Source of the DNA: Cepaea nemoralis
Lineage: Eukaryota; Mollusca; Gastropoda; Stylommatophora; Helicidae
NCBI GenBank assembly: GCA_014155875.1
Contig: JACEFZ010026865.1
Coordinates: forward strand, 202,501-266,500
DNA length: 64,000 nucleotides
Direction of reading: 5' to 3'
Within the stretch, counting starts at the first letter, position 1. Each line of letters begins with the position of its first letter. Under the pieces are notes generated by a model that saw only the letters and a list, made by a program, of their open reading frames with translations, ran no database searches and was not told where the DNA came from. Positions 39,843-53,405 of the stretch are shown piece after piece. Position numbers and translations under genes: made by a program.

Positions 39843-40165
39843 GGAAGCGAGGTTCTGCAAAGGACATGCAACTGAATGAATGAATGAATGAATGAATGAA
39901 TGAATACATGAATACATGAATACATGAACGCATGAATGAATGAATGAATATTTCAGAGATTCCAGAAAATGCGAATATTGCTGGCAAGTTAAAATCACAT
40001 GTGAGGCTGCACTGGCGAAGTTGATAGCGAACTGCGCTGGCAATGTTATGAGGAGGTCGAACATAGGTTTTGTGCCTGGACTCGTTGCTTATCAAAGTGA
40101 GGGTACGATCGGCCACCTATCCCTCCTTGCTTTCAGGCCTACACAATGTGACGCCGCTATAACAT

Positions 40166-40429
40166 CACAGACTCGTACCAGGAAACTACTTCCCGACAAT
40201 TTATTATCTCACAGACTCGTACCAGGAAACTACATCCCGACAATTTATTATCTCACAGACTCGTACCAGGAAACTACTTCCCGACAATTTATTATCTCAC
40301 AGACTCGTACCAGGAAACTACTTCCCGACAATTTATTATTTCACAGACTCGTACCAGGAAACTACTTCCCGACAATTTATTATCTCACAGACTCGTAGCA
40401 GGAAACTACTTCCCGACAATTTATTATCC
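40166..40429. repeat. Six tandem 44-bp repeats
   Basis: Unit cacagactcgtaccagg plus aaactacttcccgacaatttattatct, six times with few changes. Units are contiguous, so this is a minisatellite. Confidence 0.95.
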
Positions 40430-40560
40430 ATTATTTACACTAAAAAGTAAAGGAGTCTTCAACCCACTTTAAGGCGCATTAGATATATGGTGCGAGATCC
40501 ATATTTGTTATAGGCCCTCCACACACGGTGGGTGATGTGATTTGTATCGTAACGACCGTC

Positions 40561-40617
40561 TTTAGTTTAGTTTATTTAGTCGACGGATCAACATCACGGC
40601 ACACGGGTGTAACCCAT
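40561..40617 (-). repeat. SINE-A minus-strand copy, 3' tail part
   Basis: Reverse complement of the SINE-A tail (TTTAGTTTAG run, then gtcgacggatcaacatcacggc). It ends with CCCAT (40613-40617), the left duplication of the solo LTR, and resumes at 41372. Confidence 0.8.
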
Positions 40618-41371
40618 TGACACAAAGTGAATGTTGACTAAGTGACAGATAGAGTGGCTATGGTTGTGTCTAGGGTATGTCCTTGTAACAATGTGATGTT
40701 GAACAACAGATTAACCAAGATGCATCACAACCAAACACCAGTCAGTGAACAAGCGTTAATTTGCGCACATAATATTCCTTTAATTATGAATTAACACACA
40801 CACATGTAGCATATAAATCCAGGAACAATAATTCTCTAAGAATATATCTCCATCCCAATGGGACACTTCGAATAACACTACCTCTCAAGGCTACTAACAT
40901 CTCGTCCCACACGACAGGTATACTAGCCTCTCTCTAGGCCCGACTCAAAATAACCCACTCTGGGTCTCGAATTCCACTCACTATCCCTGGAACCCACAGT
41001 GCGGAGTTATCTTCCGAACTCCGTCACAATTCTTCACTTTCTCAGACCACGACCTTCTCCTGGTCCGGTCTAGACTCCACTCCCTCTCAGCTCGGAGTCC
41101 AAACATCAACTGATCCCCGTCAATCTTTGTCCCTCTCTTTTTAAACTGTTGTCTCCCCCACAATGCTTCACACACAACACACAATCTCACTGCTTCAACT
41201 GTCTGCCTCACCTTTATTTTAGCCAGCTGACTTCTTCTCAGCTCCCCCTTTCAATTACTGTCTTCTCATTTACGCCCTCTGGGGGACTTACTATCCGCCC
41301 TATTTTATCTCGTGAACTGTTTATCTTGTACGGCCACTCACCTTAATGTCAATTACCACAGGCATGTGACA
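40618..41371. mobile_element. Solo LTR (754 bp) with CCCAT target duplication
   Basis: The segment starts TGACAC and ends GTGACA (TG...CA), and is bounded by CCCAT at 40613-40617 and 41372-41376. It interrupts a SINE-A copy cleanly. TG...CA ends with a 5-bp duplication are diagnostic of LTR retrotransposon/retrovirus-type integration; absence of coding sequence indicates recombination between LTRs. A possible TATA (catataaatcc) lies near 40820. Orientation not determined. Confidence 0.75.
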
Positions 41372-41705
41372 CCCATAAGTGCTCCGTTCTACTCCTAACT
41401 CAAGCCTGAGTCTGGAGAATGTCACTCAGTGCACGAACTCTGTAGCACCGGCGAGGATTCTGAAATACATTGGGTAGATTTTTAACTCGAAATTTTGCCC
41501 GGGCAGCGCAGCTTAGGCTACTCTTTTTCGATTTCCAACTGCCAATGGATGTTTTACGTGTGCAACAATACACACGGGCTTCCGATCTCACTACCCAGAG
41601 ACCAGGGGAAATGTTTGTTACTAGAAGTCAAAGTGAAACCGGGACCTCTAGCACTCGAGGCGGACACCATACCTCGAGCCCACTTAGCCCCATCTTTACT
41701 TCCAA
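41372..41705 (-). repeat. SINE-A minus-strand copy, main part, with empty Polinton site
   Basis: On minus it runs from a tRNA-like head near 41705 through 'ggtatggtgtccgcctcgag' to 'aacggagcacttatgggtg'. At about 41465-41480 it reads, on minus, ctacccaatgtatttcag, which aligns base for base with the Polinton-flanking halves ctacccaaagt and acttcatg after removal of one duplication. It is thus an unoccupied paralogous site. Confidence 0.8.
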
Positions 41706-41879
41706 AACCATTTTCTGGTATCCATCTTAGGCTAGCTTGGTGTTCTTGGGAGTCTTGGTCCACTCGGAAGTCGACGTCAATTGTTAAACTCCGCCATAAT
41801 GAGAATTCGAATCTTCACCCACCCCGCCGACAGAGTATCGTATGCCCACAACGCTACCCGTGGTCTCTTCTTGTGCTAT

Positions 41880-42170
41880 CATTATGCTTCTTCTTCAATT
41901 AATCCATGGAATGCCGCGTTAGTGATCATGTCTGTCCACATCCTTCTGTCTCATGTGCTGGCAATCATTTCTGAAACCAATGTTCCTCCATGCTTTGACG
42001 TCAGATTGTCCGGTATCTTCTATCACGAATACTCCGATTTCATGTTGTCTGATTTGGACATGGCTACAGCGTTTCATGGCTCCTGTGTTTCCCTTAGCCC
42101 GGGCCATGCAGGCATAAACCCATTGGACAGCCATGTTTGCATGAATCCTAGTCATGATTGAGTTACGACT
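41880..42170 (-). pseudogene. LINE 3'-end fragment
   Basis: Same sequence family as the triplicated 91-300 region ('gatcatgtctgtccacatcc', 'tctgtctcatgtgctggcaa'). Minus-strand translation resembles a LINE C-terminus. Confidence 0.5.
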
Positions 42171-42299
42171 GGGGAGATTGGGTGAGGGTATGGGGGGAAT
42201 TAAGAAGAGCAAGAGCAGGAGGGGCAGGAAGAAGAGGAAGCAGCAGCAGACGGGTAAGAGAAGGAGATAGTGGAACAGCAGGGGAAGGAGGAGGAAGAG

Positions 42300-42405
42300 G
42301 AGGAGAAGAAGAAGAAGAAGAAGAAGAAGAAGAAGAAGAAGAAGAAGAAGAAGAAGAAGAAGAAGAAGAAGAAGAAGAAGAAGAAGAAGAAGGAAAAAAA
42401 AAAGA
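42300..42405. repeat. (GAA)n microsatellite
   Basis: Pure GAA run inside a purine-rich stretch; the acidic ORF across it is an artefact. Confidence 0.95.
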
Positions 42406-42611
42406 AGAAGAGAGCAGGACTAGGAGCAGAATAATAATAAAAATAGTAATACGAATTTTGAACTCCTCCGTGAAACATTTTATTGTTCTATAAAAGACAA
42501 ATCAAGATTGAGTGTATGTGAATGTATGTGTGCGCATGTGAGTTTATGTGTGTGTGTGTGTGCTTATATGAGTGTATGTGAATGTATGTGTTTATATATT
42601 AGTGCATGCAT

Positions 42612-42715
<104 letters not shown>

Positions 42716-42774
42716 GCTTGTTTCTCAAGTGGTATATCACTGACGCTTAACTTACACTTCTTTAAAATTTAAAT

Positions 42775-42905
42775 ATTGAGCACAACCCACTACTGGCAAA
42801 GCCGATCGCATTCTGGTATGAACCTAAGGCCTATCCACGTCAATATGGAAGCACTATACTCGAGTTTCGCCCTCATTTGAGATATTCAATTCATACATCT
42901 TCACG
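42775..42905 (-). repeat. SINE-E fragment, minus orientation
   Basis: gagcacaacccactactggcaa and cacgtcaatatggaagca are reverse complements of the 3' half of the SINE copies at 53.2 and 53.6 kb. Confidence 0.65.
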
Positions 42906-43133
42906 ACAAAACAGAAGTTCATTTACATCAAGAACTCTATACTTAATTATATCTTCATCATTGAAACTTTCCTTCACATATAGGACTAATACTACCGGCT
43001 ATTGTCCAATTTCTCAGATTACCTTTCCTGCAGATCCTCTGTGGTTGTAAATATGAAACAGAAAAATTGGTCTGCCCTCCCTGGTATTGACTTGTGGGTT
43101 ATGGATTCCTGCTCCAAGCAGTCACACATACCT

Positions 43134-43253
<120 letters not shown>

Positions 43254-43257
43254 TTTA

Positions 43258-43600
43258 GTGTGTTGTTCATTCCAGGTTTGTAGAATAGTTTAGTTGGCTT
43301 TGGGGTTTTCCATTTGTCAGGCAAATTCATGCTAAAGAAATTTTACCTCTCCTCTAAGGGAAATGAAACGTTTACAGGTGGATAGGTTTATGCCCCACTC
43401 TCTCACAGAGCTTCATTTAGCAAAGTGCTTCTAATCACCAAAGTCAGGTGCATCTAAATGGGTCTAGCCACTACCTTCATTCTTTTTGAATGGCTCCAAC
43501 ACCACATGTCTACACCAAGATGTCAGGTCCTAGATTTGGTTGGGTTTCCAAATACACTGGCTGCTGGTTTACTGGTCCTTCTGTTCTCTCTTGACTAAAT
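43258..43600. repeat. Dispersed repeat shared with 61.69-62.0 kb
   Basis: Words such as ttacctctcctctaaggg-aaatg, aacgtttacaggtggataggtt and caaagtcaggt-c-tct recur in the same order at 61690-62000. No coding potential or terminal repeats were seen; family unknown. Confidence 0.55.
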
Positions 43601-44209
43601 AATTATTAATCTAGCGTTCGTAGAGACTTTAGAGGCTACAATTTCCTGCAGACACAGGCGGCCTTCTTCTAGTGGCGACTAGTTTGGGGTATTCACAGTG
43701 AGACCCGTGTTGAGGTCGTTGCTAATTTCATGCTAGCTTTTTCCCGTTCAAGTTTTTGGCTATCACGTCGAAAATGCGTCTGTTATGGTAAAATTAGGAT
43801 TTTAGAAGTGCGGACCAAACCAGCACTGTTGCGGTGGTAATCTTGAATGTATTGTGGGGAATATTCACAGCGACGTTGACGACTTGCGAAAAAATATACC
43901 ACAATAATCTCGTCATTATCACCTATTGTCACTATCATCATTATCACCACCACCATCTTCTTCATTTATAAACATTCGTCGTATTTCCTTCAGTTTCGAT
44001 GACTACTTGTTCATGAAACTCTTGGGGCGCAACCTGGATGACAACAGCGAGTAACCCACCATACCAGGTGACGTATACCTTGCTTAACTTGTCCTTCTAT
44101 TAATAACGTTTAGGTTGCCCACATATAGAGTTAATACTGACGAATTGAAGCAAATCATGGATAATTAGCAAACAAGCGAGGAATCATGTGAAAGCTACAG
44201 TGATGTGGT

Positions 44210-44700
44210 TTATAGAAGAATGACGAGAACACCATGGATAAAAGAAAAAAACGAAGAACGAACGAACTTTATTTTCAAAGGGTAACAAATTGGGCACGCA
44301 GGCCCGTCTTACATTCAGCCCTTCCAATCACTCATCTTTCGTTCATCAGTGCATAGTGCATTCACATAGGGAAAAAAACATTGTGAAATGAATGTTGTAA
44401 ACATAAACAATGCATGTTACCATGTTATGAGAAAGAGCAATGAAGGTATCTGGAAAGAAGTTAACTCACAAAGAGAACTGGTTACATCACAAGAACATTC
44501 TATGGGTATGTCAGGGAAATGGGAAATCTGGAATATGTCGTCACAACGTTGGAGGGCAGGAGATAGGCAAGGAGAGACCAAGAGAGAAGATGATGGACAG
44601 TTTGACATTATGGCATGGAGGAGCGTCAATGGCAGAGACAGAAGGCTGTGGACAGGCATGATCACCTACGCCACACGGCATGGACTATAAAGAAGAAGAA
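44210..44700 (+). pseudogene. LINE 3'-end fragment interrupted by a SINE-like insertion
   Basis: LINE-like sequence (atgacgagaacaccatgg...; gagaaagagcaatgaagg...) parallels 58.08-58.38 kb and ends in the C-terminus 'RDRRLWTGMITYATRHGL'. About 170 bp at 44262-44430 is foreign and begins aacgaacgaactttatttt, i.e. a minus-strand (GTTC)n tail, with 'gggcacgcaggcccg' beyond it. Confidence 0.6.
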
Positions 44701-45166
44701 AACAGCTTATGAAATTCACCAAAATATAATGAACCCTTAGCTTCTTTTATATGGAGTATAGAGCATCATATTTGTATGAATAAGTGTATTTATTTTATGT
44801 TCATGTTTGCGTTTTATATTTATACTTGTATTTATATTTTTGTTTTCTTCTGCAGAATAACATTAACCAAAAGATCAAAGGAGCTAATTGTCGTCTTACA
44901 ATGTATCAAGGGAAACAATTTATATATGAATTAATTTGGTCTTTTAATAATCAAATGCAGGTTACACTTTGTAATGTTAAAGTAATTTAACTGAAAAAAA
45001 TATAAAAAGATCACATACAATGAATCACTTATAGTTACTAGCTTCAAATGGGCTTATTTGTTATTTAATAATTTTGTACATGCAAATTTGAAATCAATTG
45101 TTTCATATTTATCAAAGTAGTTTATCAATAAAGAAATGAATTCGTAAGTCTGATGTTAGTACATTA

Positions 45167-46082
45167 GTTAGTTAGTTAGTCTTTCCTCTTGAGCCTAAGT
45201 CGGCGCATAGGGCAGAAGTCATGGCTCTCCATGTCTGGCGGTTCGCTGCTACCTGTTGTAGATCTTGGATGTTCACTTGGCCGTTGAATGAGCCTTCTCT
45301 GATGATGGTTCTACGCAGGGTCTCTCTTGGTCTTCCCCGTTTTCTTTTCCCTACTGGTGACCATATGAGGGCTTGGTAGGGGAGTCTTGTCTTGTCCATT
45401 CTGAGTACATGGCCGATGTAGTTCCAACGGCGTTTTCTTATAAAATTGGATACCATATCTTGCTTAGTCTCTTGTCTTATTTGCGCATTGGTTTGGAAAT
45501 CCTTGTAATTTCGCTTATGGGTTTCATATGAAGCTGTGTCTTTTGTAGAAAGAAGTGTTAGTTTTTCTTGCTTTCTTTCTTGAATCTTCGTCCAGGTGTT
45601 ATTGCTTAGCCGCTTCTTCTTCTGTCTTTGTACATAGCCGACTGTGTTTGTTGCCGCATTTAACAAGGTCTCTTTTAGGAAATTCCAATTTTCTTCAATG
45701 TTATTTTCACTATTCGTCTATTGCTTGTTATACTTTCTTTGTTAGCGTAGATGTTTTGTACCGCTGAGTTGAATGCGAGTTGGTGTTCTTTAGTCAGTAG
45801 GGACTGTGAGTTTATTTTCTTGATTCTTGGTGTTTTGTATACAGTCTTAAGCTTTAGTTTTTGCTTGGCTATGCAGAGATTATGATTGCTGCCAACATCT
45901 CCTCCTCTATAAAGTCTTGTACTGATGAACAGAATTTGGCACTAATGCAAAATGGTCTATCTGATTTTTTGTGATACTATCAGGCGAATTCCACGTGATT
46001 GTGTGTATATCTTTATGCGGAAATAGAGAGTTTGCTATTATCAGATTTGCTATTTCACAGAATTCTAGTAGAATTCCAATGC
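45167..46082 (-). mobile_element. LINE-D fragment with 16-bp target duplication
   Basis: On minus, the C-terminal coding region ('RRRWNYIGHVLRMDKTRLPY', 'GRPRETLRRTIIREGS', 'LQQVAANRQTWRAMTSALC') ends at 45172 before a GTTA-type tail. Upstream coding sequence continues, decayed, to 46082. TGATGTTAGTACATTA occurs at 45151-45166 and 46083-46098. Confidence 0.8.
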
Positions 46083-46098
46083 TGATGTTAGTACATTA

Positions 46099-46332
46099 AA
46101 AAAAATGTTTGCATATCATTTACAGGACATTGCTGTCAACATCATCATCTTTCAGCTGATTGTTGATTTCTTGGCAAGATTACGCTCAGTAGTTTGCCAC
46201 TGCTTTCTGAGCGGCCGGCTCACATACCCCGTAAGTTACCGACGCGATTCGAACCAATGCTGATTCTCACCGTCATCACGTTACTTACGGGATTATGGAG
46301 AAAAGTAGCTAACCTCTAGGCCAGGAAGCCGG
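46099..46332 (-). repeat. SINE-C copy with 13-bp target duplication
   Basis: Full minus-strand SINE-C, matching 2787-3030. TGTTAGTACATTA lies at 46086-46098 and again at 46333-46345, so it inserted into the site already duplicated by LINE-D. Confidence 0.85.
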
Positions 46333-46370
46333 TGTTAGTACATTACCTTCTTTTAATATCCCGTTTGATG

Positions 46371-46406
46371 TCGCTTCTCGGCCTTTTGGTTAAGTCAAAG
46401 TGTAGA
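46371..46406 (+). ncRNA. U2 snRNA 5'-end homologue (pseudogene or SINE head)
   Basis: tcgcttctcggccttttgg then ttaagtcaaagtgtag closely follows the conserved 5' end of U2 snRNA up to about nucleotide 36, with a few changes. The match then stops, so no Sm site or later stem-loops are present and it cannot be a functional U2 gene. Sequence downstream to about 46640 could be the body of a U2-headed SINE; this is inferred. Confidence 0.75.
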
Positions 46407-47880
46407 TTGATCTGGCTAGGGCGCAGGGGCTGTCATCCAAACTGACAACACGAATCACTGACCACTAACACTGGCAGACAGGCCTTGGTTGACTACAATG
46501 GGCCCAAAGGCACATTGTGGGACTAAGAGGCCTTAAAAATAACATAATATCCTATTTGTAGGCTGACTCAGTCACGGGATTATTAATCTGAGCCAAGCGA
46601 TGGACCCTAATATAACTTCACTTCTGAGGTTGAACGGATTAGGAGTAAATGGAATAATGGAATGATTTTAGTATTTATGTACCTCACAACAAGACTGAAG
46701 TTACTACTAGCCAATCCTGTCAGGGTACAACCAAACATGTCTCTAAACTGTACAGCCAAACCTCTAGCTCCCCCTCCCCCTCTCCCGCCCTGCACAAACC
46801 CAGCCTGTAAACTTACAGCCAAGCCTCTAAACTTACAACCAAGCCTCTAAACTTCCTCATTTAGCTCTTATTTATTACACCATCCTTCGTTCTTCCTCTG
46901 TTTCTCTTCTTCTTCCTTTCCTTCCCCTCCTTCCTCCTATTCCTCCTCCTCTGCTTTCTTCTCCTCCTCCTCCTCCTCCTCCTCTCCTTCTATCCTCTTT
47001 ATTTTATTGTTATCCGTATCATTCGGTTTCAACCCATTTTTATTTGTTAGTTATTTCAATATTCTATCATTCCATCTATATATACCACATTGTTGAACAC
47101 AGCCTCCCAACTTTTAACCACAAGCAACCCAACAAAACAAAAAACAATTATGATAAAACTATTCCTCACACACCCCCCACCCCACACACACACACACACA
47201 CTAATAGATCGTTTCTAGAACTCCTCGCCTCCTACTCCATCGAATTCGCAGTGTACCCACAATTTACCGAAGTCACAGCTTCTAGCACCAAGTATTAACC
47301 GGCAATTTACCGAGCTCACAGTGCCCTTGCACCGAGTCATCTGTGGTTGTCATCCATCTTTCCGCAACAGCTAATTCTTTCTTTATGCCAATGACCCAGA
47401 GTGTATGCATGGCATTGCAAGTGCTTGTAATTACAGAAGCCGTTTCAAGGATAACACTTTTCTCTCTGGTTATTAAAAAGCCAACGTGATACTTGTTGTT
47501 TTCAGTTAAGGCCACACACTGGGAATTATGGAACTGTCGTATCTTAGGCAAAAATCAACACGAAACACGGAATGCAAAATTAATCGTGATAAATTATTTG
47601 TATCAATTTGCGTCAACAAATGCGGTTTTCAGCGATGGAATTAAAAGAATGAAATAAGTGAACATTATTTTTCACTGTTGCTTTTATATATCTGTTATAA
47701 TTCAAGCTATTGTTGTATTTTAATTTGCATGTTTGCTTGGCTGAAGTTTGTTGTTACTTAAACATTGTAATCTATTCTGTACTAATTGGCTGGGCGATGG
47801 TTTGTGTATTGGTGCACGATAAGACATAAATGGCTATGCCTGAAACCAATCATGCACTTCATTAAAAAAAAAAAACACTA
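46407..47880. other. Unassigned, low-complexity patches
   Basis: Contains a C/T-rich stretch (46860-47000, CTCCTC-rich) and a short (CA)n at about 47175-47200. No gene seen. Confidence 0.4.
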
Positions 47881-48160
47881 GTTTAAATGGTTTGACTACC
47901 TCACAAGAATGCTCTGGTACCATCTGCCACAAAGAGCCACATTAGAGAAATATAATAGATATACAGCAAGGGGAAGACCACGCGTAAAAGATGGAGTGAT
48001 AGTTTCAAGAACAACCTTATAGAAATGTATACCAACGTATAAAGAATACTAGAAAGAGCGCAGAAAAGATATTTGCATCTCCCCCAACACCTCACTGGGG
48101 TAAATAGGGTAAGAGCACAAGAAAAATCAATAAAATAAAGCAACTAACCCAATCTCCCAT
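47880..48160 (+). pseudogene. LINE post-RT fragment
   Basis: The plus strand gives 'WFDYLTRMLWYHLPQRATLE' and 'GRPRVKDGVIVS', a thumb/C-terminal LINE region; frames break soon after. Confidence 0.5.
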
Positions 48161-48349
48161 GGTGAAAATTCTCCCCATGAAGTGGCATAAAACACTTATT
48201 TGGGGTGCAACGTGGCCAGGAATTGGGGAGCACACAAAGATATTAGAATAAGGATACACAAGGCAAGAAGAGCTTCTATAGCGCTAGGAAATATGTGCAA
48301 GTCGAAGGAAGTTTACACTTAGTAGCACATTTACAATAGTTTATGTTAA

Positions 48350-48900
48350 CTATAACGTTAAATCGGTACTTCTGTGTGGATCGGAAATAAGGAGAACAAT
48401 TAAAAGAATTACGAATAAACTAACAAAAATTTATTGATTGCGCAAAATCGTGGGAATAAAATGATATGACAGAATCATCAATGTGGAACTCATGGGAGAG
48501 AACTAGGTAATTACCAGTGAACCAAAAGGTGAGGAAAAGACGCTGGACAATTTAAAGAAATACCAATAAACTACAAAAATGTATTGATTGCGCAGAATCG
48601 TGAGAATAAAATGATATGACAGAATCACCAATGTGGAGCTCATGGAGAGAACTAGGTAATCACCAGTGAACCAAAAGGTGAGGAAAAGACGCTGGACAAT
48701 TTAAAGAAATACCAATAAACTACAAAAATGTATTGATTGCGCAGAATCGTGAGAATAAAATGATATGACAGAATCACCAATGTGGAACTCATGGAGAGAA
48801 CTAGGTAATCACCAGGGAACCAAAAGGTGAGGAAGAGACGCTGGTGGTGGACAGGGCAGACCGAGAAATCCTGAGGACAATATAACTAGACATTCTTTTG
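48350..48900 (+). repeat. Tandem triplication (about 135-bp unit) of a LINE RT C-terminal segment
   Basis: Three copies of 'tattgattgcgcagaatcgt...gatatgacagaatcacca...gagaactaggtaatcacc' follow one another. The single-copy equivalent is at 2430-2700. Copies 2 and 3 are nearly identical while copy 1 differs by several bases. Confidence 0.8.
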
Positions 48901-49205
48901 TTGGAACCTACACGGAGAACTAATGATGGGGGATATAAACACACAAGGAGAAGAGAAATACAAACATAGACAAACAATAATGTGGGACATGCTGAGAGCT
49001 GCAGGAGATAATAATAAATAGAACAGCTTGATGTGGGTTGGTTGGTGGAGTATGCCCCAGTCGGGGATAAAGAGCAGAGGCAGAAGAATACTCAGAATGA
49101 GATAGTTCATTGATTACCGGCATGAAAAGCGTACTACAGGCTATTTCTCAGTTCTTCAGGTCTTACAAGAGTGGAAAATTATTTTCAGCTGAGAATGAAA
49201 ACGAT

Positions 49206-50405
<1,200 letters not shown>

Positions 50406-51665
50406 CAGTAGCAGCAATAAGCCAAGAACAGCAGCAACAACAACAGTAGCTATGGCAACAACAGCAATACATGCTGCTGCAGCAATTGTAACAAAAACAA
50501 CAACAACAGCAACAACAAAAGAAGCAGCAACATCTGCAGGAGCAGGAGCACAACAGCAACAACAACAATACTAATAAAAACAGAAGCAGTAACAACAACA
50601 ACAACAACAACATCTACAACATCAACAGCAGAAACAATAACAGACACACAAAGAACAGAAGAAACAGCAAAAATTCTAAAACTACAGCCACAATAACTGC
50701 CACAACAACAGCAAGAAGAACATTAAGGACACAATTACATCAACAGTAGCTACACCAACCACAGCAACAATAACAACAGCAACAACAAAATCAGCAGTAG
50801 CAGCAACAACAACAACAAATCTAGTAACAACATCAGTATTATCAACAACAGTATTAATGAAATAACAGCAACAATAACAACATCATAAAAAAAGAAACAA
50901 CATCACCACCAGCACGACTGCAACAACAAAACGATATCACAATCAGCAACAAGAGTAATAACAACAACAAAAGCAAAAGCAACACCTACAGCAACAACAT
51001 CCGCAATAGCAACTTTAACAGTAACAACACAATAGCAGTAACAGTAACACCAACAACACAATACCAGCAACAGTAACACCAACAACACAATACCAGCAAC
51101 AGTAACAGAAAAATTAACAGCAATAACAACGACATAAACAGTAACAATAGTAGCAACAATAACAGCAAAGGCAACAATAACAGTAGTAAAAACAACAGCA
51201 TTAACAGTAACATTAGAAGCAGCAACACTTTTGTCATCAAGCAAAGCAACAATAACAACAGCAGCTATTAGAATAGTAAGATCGATAACAATAACAGAAA
51301 AACAGCAGCAGCATCATCAATAGCAACAGCCACAACAACAACACAAACAGCAGCAACAAATGCAACAAAGAGAGCGGCAGCAACAACAGCAATAACAACC
51401 ATAGCAGCAGTCCAGCTGCGACGACACCAACAGCAACAATAAAAGCAACAATATCAGCAAAGGCAGCAACAATAGTAACAACAACAACATTATCAGTAAC
51501 AGCAGAAACAACAACAGTTTTGTCATCAAGAAAAGTAACAGCGGTTATTAGAATAGTAACACCAATAACAAAAACAGAAAAAACAGCAGCGTAACAGCAA
51601 TAACAATAGCAACAGTAACAATACCAACAGCAAAAATAACATAATAACCATAGCCATAGCCATAA
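50406..51665. repeat. CAA/CAG/ACA-rich trinucleotide-like tract, 1.25 kb
   Basis: Degenerate (aca/gca/taa)n sequence without clear unit. A segment containing 'aaaagtaacagc-ttattagaatagtaa' occurs twice (about 51230-51300 and 51525-51590), so part was duplicated. Confidence 0.9.
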
Positions 51666-51671
51666 TAACAA

Positions 51672-51905
51672 TAAGCCTGCTTCGTGGGGAAGGGGTGACG
51701 GACGCAGTTCGTAATCCTGCATTACCGCGTTCGAAACACAGCTGTGGGCGATTTGGCAGCAGACCGACCTTACGTTGGTTTTTATGAAATGGTACAGTAC
51801 TTTCAGAAAGCAATGGCAAACTAATGAACGTAAACTTGCCCAGGAATCAAGAACAGTAAAAAAAAAATAGCTGGGGTTGACTGTTACATCCTGTAAAAGA
51901 TATGC
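51672..51905 (+). repeat. SINE-D copy
   Basis: tRNA-like head (cttcgtggggaaggggtga; B-box-like gcgttcgaaacacagc), central cagaaagcaatggcaaact, and the 3' end ctgttacatcctgtaaaagatatgcaac. Confidence 0.7.
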
Positions 51906-52228
51906 AACTAACTTTTAAAAATAATAACAACAACTACTATAGCAGCAGCAACAACAACAGCTGCAGTAACAACAGCAAACACAGCCAGCAGTAATGCTCG
52001 TCCCGTCCACACATCACTAACAGCATGTATTTTCTTCTGTCCGTTGACCTGTCTGTTGAATGCCCTAGTTACCTAGTTGATGTCCTGTCGTTTGTGTTTC
52101 TGCCTTGAGGCCAGGTCACGACACAATACACAATACAGGACACGTTACAATGCTGTGGTAACAGATATATGCCAACTACTTATCACAACCACATGTTGAA
52201 GTAATCTGCGTGACAAAGTTATTACTTT

Positions 52229-52309
<81 letters not shown>
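52229..52309. repeat. (CT)n microsatellite
   Basis: About 40 CT units. Confidence 0.95.
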
Positions 52310-52312
<3 letters not shown>

Positions 52313-52639
52313 TTTTCTCCCTGTCTCAGGTAGCTTTATATTAACCCACATGGTGCATCATCATCATCTTCTTCCACTTTTGCCGTCAACCATCCTGGGG
52401 AGGAATAGTTGATGCTACAGTGCCCGATGGTGGAACTGGATAGAATCATTCCGTGTGAATGTACAATGTCTTTGATGTATTCAATCCGTTTTCTCTACCG
52501 TCCTCTTGTTCTCATATCAGATCTTCTTTGATGTACCTCATCCGTTGTTTTATGGTGTCGCATTCTATCGAGACTGTCGACTCATTTGACCTTCTGCAAG
52601 AACATCATAAAAAAATCACAAAATGCTGTGCCAACTGAA

Positions 52640-52920
52640 TTGAACTGAGCGGAGTCAAGAACCCACATCACAGCACTGGAGGAATTTCCACACATGCTCC
52701 ATCTTCATCTTCAACAGCCAACGAAGAATCCCAATACTAATAGTGCAATCTACAGTTTTATTATGTGTCCGTCTGGCCTTTCCTCGGAGTACCAAATGAC
52801 GGCCAGATCTCTGTTCACTCCTTGCAGCTACATCCATTCTCTCTAGGTTATGGCGATGTATCTGATCTCCCACGCTGTACACAGGATCTCAAAGGGCACT
52901 GATTACATCTGCCTTACTAT
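52640..52920 (-). pseudogene. I-like LINE 3'-end fragment
   Basis: acccacatcacagcactgg... aacagccaacgaagaatccc parallels the 3' end of the I-like LINE at 58.44-58.56 kb and 1.96-2.03 kb. Confidence 0.55.
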
Positions 52921-53204
52921 TGAATACTATGCACCAATACTGAACACAAGAAGCAGCGACTGCAGCAGGATATAACAATATGGATTGCAAACAATTATGT
53001 ATAATTAGCTCCCGCCAAAAGATGAGACATACTAAACACAGACACAGTGTACATACCTTACAATGGACTCCATAACTGTGAAAAAGAGTGACAATTATCC
53101 AAAAATCAGAAACAATCAACAAATATATAATAATGAAGTAATAAAATTAAAAACAAAAAATTAAAATTGTTTTAAAAAAAAAAAACAAAAAAAAATTACA
53201 AAAT

Positions 53205-53405
53205 AAGTGATCCGAGGTTTGTTTCCGGATCCGGTCATGGATATGCATTACTGACGAGCTCAAATGAGAGCGAAATTCTAGTCCATAGCTTCCACATTGA
53301 CGTGGATAGGCTTTAAGATCATACCAGAATACGATCAGCGTTGCCAGTAGTCGGTTGTGCTCAATTTTTAAATCTCAAATCCCGAAACAACCAAATAAAT
53401 CAATG
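53205..53405 (+). repeat. SINE-E, 5'-truncated copy
   Basis: gatccgaggtttgtttccgg through cccgaaacaaccaaataaat duplicates the 3' part of 53565-53830. Confidence 0.75.

Noticed and set aside
40166..40429. CRISPR-like array of 44-bp repeats
   Set aside because: The repeats are contiguous with no spacers and the context is eukaryotic; it is a minisatellite.
42158..42493. An acidic 111-residue protein
   Set aside because: The glutamate run is a (GAA)n microsatellite; flanking residues show no conservation.
50903..51722. Hydrophobic Val/Leu-rich minus-strand ORFs resembling membrane proteins
   Set aside because: They are translations of the complement of CAA/ACA-type repeats.
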